Of a stretch of 5,558 bases of DNA, positions 1-5,558 are shown one piece after another. The notes under the pieces were generated by a model, which searched no databases, was not told the DNA's origin, and saw nothing but the letters and a program-made list of their open reading frames with translations. The position numbers were made by a program, and so were the translations under genes. How positions within the stretch are numbered: the first letter of the stretch is position 1; the number at the start of each line of letters is the position of its first letter. The DNA comes from DASPJQ01 sp035299065 (lineage in GTDB: Bacteria > Bacteroidota > Bacteroidia > Flavobacteriales_D > UBA2798). The stretch spans positions 1 to 5,558 of the forward strand of contig DATGXI010000163.1 of the NCBI GenBank assembly GCA_035299065.1, in the 5' to 3' direction.

Positions 1-1989
1 GTGGTAGACAAAAAAACCGGTAAAAAAATGCCAACAGTTGATACGAAAAATTTGCCCGGCACCTCACCAATAGCCGGGGAAGACCCCCGGTTACCTGTTT
101 TGGTTCGTGGAAACTTGTATAATGTTCTTTTAAAATTTGACGAAGCAAAAAAAACACTTGATACTTTTTTTGTTTTTAAACAGGCACAGGAAGACATTGG
201 TAGTGTTCAGTGGCTGGAGGAAGATACATGGCTCATGCGTGCCCGCGCAACCAAGCTCATTGCTTTTCACCCAAAATCAAAAACCTACGAAACATACTCA
301 TCAAAAGGAACTGGAAAATTTTATTTTCCTGACAGCACAATTGAGCAAACTTACATTGACAAAAATAATGCGCTGTGGGTTGTTTGCAGCAATGGGTTAT
401 ACGCTTTTGATCTCAAAAGTGGCAAAGCCAAATACATCAACCCGTTAATTGGCCTTGACAGTGCAGCAAGTGTTCAAACATGTGTGATGGATAATTCAGG
501 CATGCTGTGGATTGCTTCGGGAAAATTGCTTATTCGTTACAATCCTTTGAAGCAAACCTACCGGAAAATGAATGATATTCTGACCTTTTCATTGGGCACA
601 TTTGAAGGGAAATCAGGGAAGGATAATATGGGCAATTTATTTTTTGCCACCGTAAAGGGTATGCTTGTGATCAATCCTGATGAAATTGTTATTCCTTCAA
701 GGGTTCCTGAGCTATATATTTCTACATGCAAAATAGGAAATCGCTTGCTTGGCAACGCTGAGATGGGCGAACTAAGCTTGGGTAAAAAAATATTTAGCTG
801 GAATGAAAATTTTCTGAATTTTGAAGTGTACACCGACCAGTTGATAGGTCCCAGGCCACACCGGGTTTATTACCGGTTAACCGGGCTTGATTCAGCCTGG
901 ATTGACAATGGTGCTTCTAACCAAATTCGGTATACAAACTTGTCGCACGGAAATTACACACTTGAAATTAAACTTATTAACGGGTACGGCATTCAAAGTA
1001 AAATCCTTCGGCTTACATTCACCATTGGGCGTCCGTTTTGGCTCACATGGTGGTTTATTTCGTTGATTGTACTTGTTCTTGTTATTGCGTTCTATTTGTT
1101 TATTAAACTGCGCGAACGCGCGATGCGCAGGAAGCAAGTGCTGCTCGAAAAAATCATTTCTGATCGTACGGCCGAAGTTGTGAATAAGGCAAAAGAGATA
1201 CAGAACCAAAAAGAAATCATTGAAGAAAAAAACAAAGAGCTTACCGATTCCATACACTACGCACAACGCATACAGCAATCCATTTTGCCTGATGAAAAAA
1301 CCATGCGTAAATATTTGCCCGAACATTTTGTTTATTTCAGGCCTAAGGATATTGTGAGTGGTGATTTTTACTGGTTTTCGCAGCAAAAAGATTCGGTAAT
1401 GTGGGCATTGGTTGACTGCACCGGACATGGTGTACCCGGGGGATTCATGAGTATGCTTGGGTCGGGATTGCTTAACCAAATTGTAAATGAAGAATTACAT
1501 GTTGAACCGGGTGTTGTTTTGGATGAATTGCGTTCAAGGGTAATTATTGCATTAAAACAAACAGGGGCAATTGGTGAAAACAGAGACGGTATGGACATTG
1601 CATTTTGCAGGTACATTCCTTCAAAAAACATGGTGCAATTTGCCGGTGCCAACAATTCACTTTACTTGATAAACAATGGTAATTTACTTGAATTTAAAGG
1701 CGATAAACAACCCATTGGTATTTATGTTGGTGAAAAAAAGCAATTCACATGTCAAGAAATACAGGTAAAAAAAGGTGATAAGCTGTACATGAGCAGTGAC
1801 GGGTATTTTGACCAGTTTGGTGGCGAGAAAGGAAAAAAATTCAAGTCATCAAGTTTTGAAAAACTGGTGCAAAAAATAAATGACCACAACAGTGCTGAAC
1901 AACTAAAATGCCTTGACGAAACGTTTATTGCCTGGCGAGGTGATTATGAACAGGTGGATGATGTTTGTGTAATTGGTGTGCATATATAA
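1..1989 (+). CDS. Propeller/Y_Y_Y sensor with cytoplasmic SpoIIE-type Ser/Thr phosphatase domain (5'-partial)
   Basis: This is a membrane-spanning sensor whose output is a PP2C-like phosphatase. The visible 662 residues, numbered from the window edge, contain propeller-type repeats (D120...LW126, D164...LW170, and a weaker D208...LFF215). A Y_Y_Y domain follows at about 265-342, including the stretch V289-YYRLTGLDSAW. One transmembrane helix lies at about 347-368. A charged coiled coil at about 370-427 contains DRTAEV and the SIHYAQRIQQSILP junction common in Bacteroidota SpoIIE proteins. The SpoIIE domain covers about 440-662 and keeps the metal-binding acidic positions: D455 (SGDFYW), D472 (VDCTGHGVPGG), D600 (SSDGYFDQFGG) and D653/D654 (QVDDVCVIG), plus NRDGMD at 527-532. 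Known family members dephosphorylate STAS-domain anti-sigma antagonists; that role is inferred here. The first codon, GTG, is at base 1, there is no signal peptide, and the propeller is far too short, so the gene almost certainly starts upstream. It ends at TAA 1987-1989. Confidence 0.93.
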   Translation: MVDKKTGKKMPTVDTKNLPGTSPIAGEDPRLPVLVRGNLYNVLLKFDEAKKTLDTFFVFKQAQEDIGSVQWLEEDTWLMRARATKLIAFHPKSKTYETYSSKGTGKFYFPDSTIEQTYIDKNNALWVVCSNGLYAFDLKSGKAKYINPLIGLDSAASVQTCVMDNSGMLWIASGKLLIRYNPLKQTYRKMNDILTFSLGTFEGKSGKDNMGNLFFATVKGMLVINPDEIVIPSRVPELYISTCKIGNRLLGNAEMGELSLGKKIFSWNENFLNFEVYTDQLIGPRPHRVYYRLTGLDSAWIDNGASNQIRYTNLSHGNYTLEIKLINGYGIQSKILRLTFTIGRPFWLTWWFISLIVLVLVIAFYLFIKLRERAMRRKQVLLEKIISDRTAEVVNKAKEIQNQKEIIEEKNKELTDSIHYAQRIQQSILPDEKTMRKYLPEHFVYFRPKDIVSGDFYWFSQQKDSVMWALVDCTGHGVPGGFMSMLGSGLLNQIVNEELHVEPGVVLDELRSRVIIALKQTGAIGENRDGMDIAFCRYIPSKNMVQFAGANNSLYLINNGNLLEFKGDKQPIGIYVGEKKQFTCQEIQVKKGDKLYMSSDGYFDQFGGEKGKKFKSSSFEKLVQKINDHNSAEQLKCLDETFIAWRGDYEQVDDVCVIGVHI

Positions 1990-2049
1990 GGGGCTTAAGT
2001 TTCGTTTTTTATTCAATCCCACTCTTTTTAATTTTAAATGTCTGCGAAG

Positions 2050-2156
2050 CGTTTTACGAACAATCAAATGGTTTTAGACCGGATGCAAAATGGCGGGATG
2101 TAAAACGGTATGCAAGCCGATAAATTCTAACATCACACGTTTTATTTCCGTTTTAC
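2050..2156. repeat. Cluster of CGTTTTA(C) words with perfect 9-bp inverted repeat
   Basis: CGTTTTAC occurs at 2050-2057, its reverse complement GTAAAACG at 2100-2107, CGTTTTA at 2138-2144, and CGTTTTAC again at 2149-2156. The copies at 2100-2108 (GTAAAACGG) and 2148-2156 (CCGTTTTAC) form a perfect 9-bp inverted repeat with a 39-base loop. The 2100 copy could instead pair over 8 bp with the 2050 copy. These may be protein-binding sites, a weak RNA structure near the 3' end of the upstream transcript, or chance in AT-rich DNA. The repeats are visible directly; the function is unknown. Confidence 0.5.
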
Positions 2157-2295
2157 TCAGGCATAAATGAATATAAATCAAATTAATATGTAGGACTATA
2201 AACAATGTATATACAAGCATTTCGATTAAACTGATTGATTTCAAGTTAATTATATTTTCGTGCGGTTTCTTTTTCGTTCATTAATGAACAATTAT

Positions 2296-2321
2296 CCAAT
2301 CAATATCAACGGTTGTATTGG
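2296..2321. promoter_or_regulatory. Imperfect palindrome overlapping the -33 region
   Basis: CCAAT at 2296-2300 is mirrored by ATTGG at 2317-2321, and CAAC at 2307-2310 by GTTG at 2312-2315, so the block is an interrupted dyad. It covers the TTG proposed as the -33 element of the downstream promoter, a position where an operator would be expected. No regulator family is assigned. The match is short and AT-rich, so chance is a real alternative. Confidence 0.25.
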
Positions 2322-2346
2322 GAATTTATGCATTTCCTTACCTTTG
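2318..2346 (+). promoter_or_regulatory. Bacteroidota-type promoter for the exported-protein gene
   Basis: TTG at 2318-2320 is followed after 18 bases by TACCTTTG at 2339-2346, an exact match to the TAnnTTTG -7 element recognised by the primary sigma factor of Bacteroidota. The spacing falls within the range reported for this promoter class. Transcription would start near 2352-2354, leaving an untranslated leader of about 170 bases before the ATG at 2523. A weaker TATATTTT at 2251-2258 lacks a well-spaced upstream TTG. No experimental start is known from the sequence. Confidence 0.5.
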
Positions 2347-2354
2347 CTGCCCTT

Positions 2355-2380
2355 GTTGTTGAGTTGCTTTCTTTAACAAC
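2355..2380 (+). promoter_or_regulatory. Possible 5'-leader hairpin
   Basis: GTTGTT at 2355-2360 is the exact reverse complement of AACAAC at 2375-2380. The stem may be extended by G-U and A-U pairs (2361-2363 with 2372-2374), leaving a loop of about 8 bases. If the promoter at 2318-2346 is real, this hairpin sits at the extreme 5' end of the transcript, where such structures often protect mRNA. It has no U-tract after it, so it is not a terminator. The stem is AU-rich and only moderately stable. Confidence 0.25.
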
Positions 2381-2522
2381 TTACGGGAACCTTACACCAC
2401 TTCAGGATCAAGCCATGGTTTGATTACTCACAGCAATCACTAAACGGAATTTTGCCTTTCGCATGTTTCGCTCACCTGCCTTTTTCAAAAACCGAATTTT
2501 ATTAATTCTTATTTACACGTTT

Positions 2523-5500
2523 ATGATTAAAAAATTTACGAAATGTATCCTGTCATTCAGAGTTGCGATTGGTTTGGTACTAATGCTTGGGTTTATGGGC
2601 GTGGCTAAAAGCCAGAACGTAAACGTGACGGCCACAGCAGGAACAACTTCGGGCACTTATCCAAACCTGAGCACTGCATTTGCCTCCATTAATAACGGTA
2701 CCCACCAAGGTGCCATTACCGTTGACATTACTGCAAGTTTTACCGATGTAGCTACTGCTTTCTTAAACAGCAGTGGAGCCTCTACGGGTTCTTCTTATAC
2801 TTCAGTACTGGTAAGACCAACTGTTGATGCAGTTACCATATCATTTGCTTCAGCAAGTGGCTTTGGTGTGATTGATATTAATGGAGCGGACAATGTGACT
2901 ATTGATGGTGATAATCCAAATACTGCAGGCACCAACAGGAATCTTACCATTGTAAATACTGCAGCAAGTACAACTACATTTACATCTGTTATTCGTGTTG
3001 CCGTTGGAACAATTGCACCACAATTGGATAATAACAACATAACTATTAAAAATATTATAGCTAACGGAAGTGCAACATCATGTAACTCTGCCGCTTTAAC
3101 CTCAGCAACAGTTGGTGGACAAAACACAACATTTGGTGTAGTTGTTGCGCCTGGTGGTGGCCCTACAAGTTCGTTTGCCGTTACAAATACTACTACACCG
3201 TTCAATGCCAGCGCAACAGTAAATGCCTTTATGGTTGACAACTGCGCCATTAACCAATGTGGACGTGGTATAGCATTCCTTGGAGCAGGAGCCACCTCAT
3301 CAACAGGAATAACCATTACAAATAATACGCTTGGAACTGCTGCTGCACTGGGAACATACCCCTTTACTACACCAACTACCACCGTGTATACACAAGGAAT
3401 ATTTGTAACCGGAGCAAATAGCGTAACCATAACAGGTAATACACTAAACAACATTGTATCTTACGTTGGGGTTGCAATGAACGGTATTACGTTAAATGCT
3501 TCTATGGGTTCAGGAACATTTACAATTTCCAATAACACCATTACAGCGGTTACCAATAACGGAACTTCAGCATCCAGCTCCAACGGTATTCTTATTGCAT
3601 CGGCAACTACCGGTGCAACCTATACTATTTCAGGTAACACTATTTCAAACATTCAAAACAGCGGTGGTGCTTCAAACGGTGGTATTTTTATTTCAGGAGG
3701 ATCAGCAACAAGCGGTCTTATTTCAAACAATATAATCTCGACCGTGTATGCACGCTCTACCGGTGGTTGGGGAGCAAGGGGAATTTATTTGAACAGTGGT
3801 AGCAACATTACCGTTCAAAATAATATGATTCGTGATATAAGCATGTGTCCTAACAACAGTGCTACTACAACTACTTTTGGCGCGAGGGGAATCCTTATTA
3901 ATGCAGGTACAGGTCATAAAATTTATAACAACAGTGTGTATTTATCGGGGCCGGTATTTACATCATCCAACACTGATGTCACTTCGTGTTTGGGTATCGC
4001 GGGCACAGGTCTTACCGGAATAGATGTTCGCAATAATATTTTCTCGAATACAATGACAGGTGGTTCGGCCACAACTCCACATGCCTGTATTCAATTACCA
4101 AGTGGCGCAACAAGCACAATGAATCTCACCTTGAACAACAACGCATATTATTCAGGTTCAACCGCGACCAGTTATATTGGCATACTTGCTACAACATTTA
4201 CCGGTTATAGCGCTGCCAATTTCAATCCTGCTGCCACATCGCCCGCTACAAATATGCGTGCTTATACATCCACTTTAAGCGTTGCTGGAACAAATGATAA
4301 TGCATCATTTGCTTCAACGGCTGCCGCTCCGTTTATTTCGTCAACCGATTTACACCTCAATACAGGTGCGGCCAACATTACTGATGTAGATGCGAAAGCT
4401 GCAGTAATTGCCACTGTTACAACCGATATAGATGGTAACACGCGTGATGCTGCAACTCCTGATATGGGAGCCGATGAAGTAAGCGTTGCCGGTTGTGTTA
4501 CTGCAACTGGTGGAAGCATTGCTCCAACTACTGCAACTGTATGTGCAGGATTAACTTATGCCATGTCTGCAACCGGATCCTCAACTGGTTCAGGAATCAC
4601 TTATCAATGGGAAATTTCTACAACAGGCGGTGGTATTGGTTTTGGAAACGTTTCAGGTGGAACCGGAGCAACTACCGTATCTTATACAACTGCTGCACTT
4701 ACAGCGGGAATCTATTATTACAGGTTAAGAACTACATGTTCTTCAGGTCCGGTTATTGCCTATTCAAATGAATTAACTTTAACTGTTAATGCGCTTCCAA
4801 CAATTAGTGTTACGCCTCCTTCAGCCGCTGCCTGCGGAACAATATCTCAAACCCTTACCGCATCTGGTGCTTCTACTTATACCTGGTCACCAGCAACCGG
4901 GCTTTCAGGTACAACCGGCACAAACGTTACTGCAAGTCCAACGTCAACCACAACCTATACTGTAACGGGTACTGATGTAAATACATGTGTCAATACCACC
5001 AGTGTTACCATAACAATTGATGTTATGCCGAGTACACCAATAATGACACCTTCAAGTGTGAATATTTGTACAGGTGGTAGTACTACACTTAATGCAACGT
5101 CCAGTTTTCCTACGACAGGAACGCTTGGTACCGGAACATCAACCACTACACTTGCCACAACTACATCCACAACTTATCCAAATCCTTACTCCCACTATTA
5201 TGGTGGTAACAAACACCAGTACCTGATTCTTGCATCAGAACTCAGTGCAATGGGATTGTCGGCCGGATCCAGCATTTCTTCTATTGGATTCAACATCGCA
5301 TCGGTTAACACAACTGTACCCCTGCAATCGTTTGAAATTAAAATGGGACATACTGCCATTACAACCATTGCAGCATTTCAAACAGGTTTAACTATTGTTT
5401 CACCTGCTGCAACATACACAACTGGTGCTGCACCGGGTGTAAACACACATACACTGGGAACTCCTTTTGTATGGAATGGTACAAGCAACATTGTCCTTGA

Positions 5501-5558
5501 AACTTCTTATTCAAACAATGACTTCTCAACAACGGGTAACAATACAATCACGTACAGC
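2523..5558 (+). CDS. Large exported beta-helix and Ig-like repeat surface protein (3'-partial)
   Basis: An open frame of 1012 codons runs off the right edge. The ATG at 2523 gives a clear signal peptide: K3-K4, a hydrophobic core at about 14-27 and likely cleavage after A28-K29-S30, leaving Q31 first as is common in Bacteroidota. There is no Shine-Dalgarno sequence. A right-handed parallel beta-helix occupies about 100-655, with G-I-x-[IL] and I-S-x-N-x-I strands. It ends in the motif D635-I-D-G...R641...D647-M-G-A-D-E652 typical of Bacteroidota exported beta-helix proteins. Ig-like domain 1 (about 658-757) has C674, W696 and C739; Ig-like domain 2 (about 760-836) has C771, W788 and C822. A third Ig-like start (C849) passes into a Thr-rich linker and a jelly-roll-like module (about 885-1012). 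It is probably secreted or surface-attached through T9SS, but the C-terminal sorting domain is outside the window. Ligand and any enzymatic activity are unknown. Charged residues are scarce. An in-frame ATG at 2463 is a less likely start. Confidence 0.9.
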   Translation, partial: MIKKFTKCILSFRVAIGLVLMLGFMGVAKSQNVNVTATAGTTSGTYPNLSTAFASINNGTHQGAITVDITASFTDVATAFLNSSGASTGSSYTSVLVRPTVDAVTISFASASGFGVIDINGADNVTIDGDNPNTAGTNRNLTIVNTAASTTTFTSVIRVAVGTIAPQLDNNNITIKNIIANGSATSCNSAALTSATVGGQNTTFGVVVAPGGGPTSSFAVTNTTTPFNASATVNAFMVDNCAINQCGRGIAFLGAGATSSTGITITNNTLGTAAALGTYPFTTPTTTVYTQGIFVTGANSVTITGNTLNNIVSYVGVAMNGITLNASMGSGTFTISNNTITAVTNNGTSASSSNGILIASATTGATYTISGNTISNIQNSGGASNGGIFISGGSATSGLISNNIISTVYARSTGGWGARGIYLNSGSNITVQNNMIRDISMCPNNSATTTTFGARGILINAGTGHKIYNNSVYLSGPVFTSSNTDVTSCLGIAGTGLTGIDVRNNIFSNTMTGGSATTPHACIQLPSGATSTMNLTLNNNAYYSGSTATSYIGILATTFTGYSAANFNPAATSPATNMRAYTSTLSVAGTNDNASFASTAAAPFISSTDLHLNTGAANITDVDAKAAVIATVTTDIDGNTRDAATPDMGADEVSVAGCVTATGGSIAPTTATVCAGLTYAMSATGSSTGSGITYQWEISTTGGGIGFGNVSGGTGATTVSYTTAALTAGIYYYRLRTTCSSGPVIAYSNELTLTVNALPTISVTPPSAAACGTISQTLTASGASTYTWSPATGLSGTTGTNVTASPTSTTTYTVTGTDVNTCVNTTSVTITIDVMPSTPIMTPSSVNICTGGSTTLNATSSFPTTGTLGTGTSTTTLATTTSTTYPNPYSHYYGGNKHQYLILASELSAMGLSAGSSISSIGFNIASVNTTVPLQSFEIKMGHTAITTIAAFQTGLTIVSPAATYTTGAAPGVNTHTLGTPFVWNGTSNIVLETSYSNNDFSTTGNNTITYS
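3387..3960 (+). repeat. Tandem beta-helix coils (PbH1-like) in the exported protein
   Basis: The translated frame shows successive coils with a G-I-[hydrophobic]-[hydrophobic] strand. The repeated Ile lies at residues 293, 322, 356, 388, 421 and 457, giving spacings of 29, 34, 32, 33 and 36 residues. Most coils also carry a second strand of the form T-I-[ST]-x-N-x-[IL]-x-x-[IV], for example TISGNTISNI at 368-377. The stacked Asn positions suggest an asparagine ladder, a known feature of parallel beta-helices. The repeat is evident in protein rather than in DNA, so it is an old, diverged repeat. Confidence 0.75.

Larger units (their letters stand above)
1990..2522. other. 533-base intergenic region, no convincing gene
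   Basis: This AT-rich gap separates the sensor phosphatase gene from the large exported-protein gene. All ORFs seen in it are very short (21 to 31 codons) and none has a recognisable product. A T6 run at 2005-2010 follows the first gene closely, but I found no GC-rich stem before it, so an intrinsic terminator is not supported. The left half carries a cluster of CGTTTTA(C) words. The right half holds a palindrome, a promoter match and a leader hairpin, each listed separately. No RNA family was recognised. Confidence 0.8.

Noticed and set aside
892..1655. Two overlapping minus-strand frames opposite the phosphatase domain
   Set aside because: They lie across the best-conserved part of the sensor gene (Y_Y_Y, membrane helix, SpoIIE motifs). 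Their products resemble nothing and they have no promoter or ribosome-binding context.
1990..2040. Possible intrinsic terminator after the sensor gene
   Set aside because: A T6 run is present at 2005-2010, but the preceding bases only give the self-complementary CTTAAG and no stable GC-rich stem.
2038..2103. Small plus-strand ORF of 21 codons beginning MSAKRF
   Set aside because: It is too short to judge, has no ribosome-binding site or recognisable motif, and overlaps the CGTTTTA(C) repeat cluster. It could be a remnant or a chance ORF.
2284..2376. Plus-strand ORF of 30 codons beginning MNNYPI with a Leu-rich end
   Set aside because: It begins before the proposed transcription start and overlaps the promoter elements; its hydrophobic end results from T-rich DNA. 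There is no support as a leader peptide.
2328..2423. Plus-strand ORF of 31 codons (MHFLTF...) in frame with the downstream gene
   Set aside because: It overlaps the -7 element, so it would not be in the mRNA from that promoter, and it ends at a TGA 99 bases before the main start. The shared frame appears coincidental; no similarity to the downstream N-terminus suggests a broken upstream exon or pseudogene.
2795..3454. Long minus-strand open frame (219 codons) opposite the exported-protein gene
   Set aside because: It is a shadow of the Thr/Ala/Gly/Asn-rich plus-strand gene, whose codons rarely produce stops on the other strand. It shows only low-complexity Val/Ala/Pro composition and no domain. 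The plus-strand frame has a signal peptide and recognisable repeats throughout.
2523..5558. Bacteroidota O-glycosylation sites (D-[ST]-[AILMTV]) in the exported protein
   Set aside because: Although the protein is very rich in Ser/Thr, reading through all 1012 residues I found no Asp followed directly by Ser or Thr, so this motif is not supported in the visible part.

Overview
The window looks like chromosomal DNA from a member of the Bacteroidota, possibly a Chitinophagales-like or uncultured lineage. Three things point there. The first protein combines a two-component-regulator-type propeller, a Y_Y_Y domain and a SpoIIE phosphatase. The second is a large, Thr/Ser/Gly/Asn-rich exported beta-helix plus Ig-like protein. 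The intergenic region has a Bacteroidota-type promoter (TTG, then TAnnTTTG) and no Shine-Dalgarno sequence before the second gene. The exact lineage cannot be fixed from sequence reading alone.

Layout: (1) Positions 1-1989, plus strand, hold the 3' part of a membrane-anchored sensor. A partial periplasmic beta-propeller and Y_Y_Y domain are followed by one transmembrane helix, a signalling coiled coil and an intact SpoIIE/PP2C-type Ser/Thr phosphatase domain. Its 5' end lies before the window. (2) Positions 1990-2522 are a 533-base intergenic region with no convincing gene. It contains a cluster of CGTTTTA(C) words, two of which form a perfect 9-bp inverted repeat, an imperfect palindrome, a good promoter match and a possible 5'-leader hairpin. 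(3) From 2523 to the window end (5558) there is an uninterrupted frame of 1012 codons that runs off the right edge. It encodes a signal peptide, a long right-handed parallel beta-helix region, a characteristic D-I-D-G...R...D-M-G-A-D-E closing motif, two Ig-like domains, and a third Ig-like start that appears to be interrupted by a jelly-roll-like module. A type IX secretion (T9SS) sorting domain would be expected downstream but is not visible.

Both genes point the same way but are separated by a long gap with its own promoter, so they are probably separate transcription units. The first protein would turn an extracellular or periplasmic signal into dephosphorylation of a cytoplasmic partner, typically an anti-sigma-factor antagonist. 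No such partner is in the window. The second is probably a cell-surface or secreted protein. Nothing in the sequence proves that the sensor regulates it. I found no RNA genes, CRISPR arrays, insertion sequences or tRNA-associated attachment sites. I see no convincing new system; the more interesting points are the intergenic repeat cluster and the domain organisation of the large exported protein.
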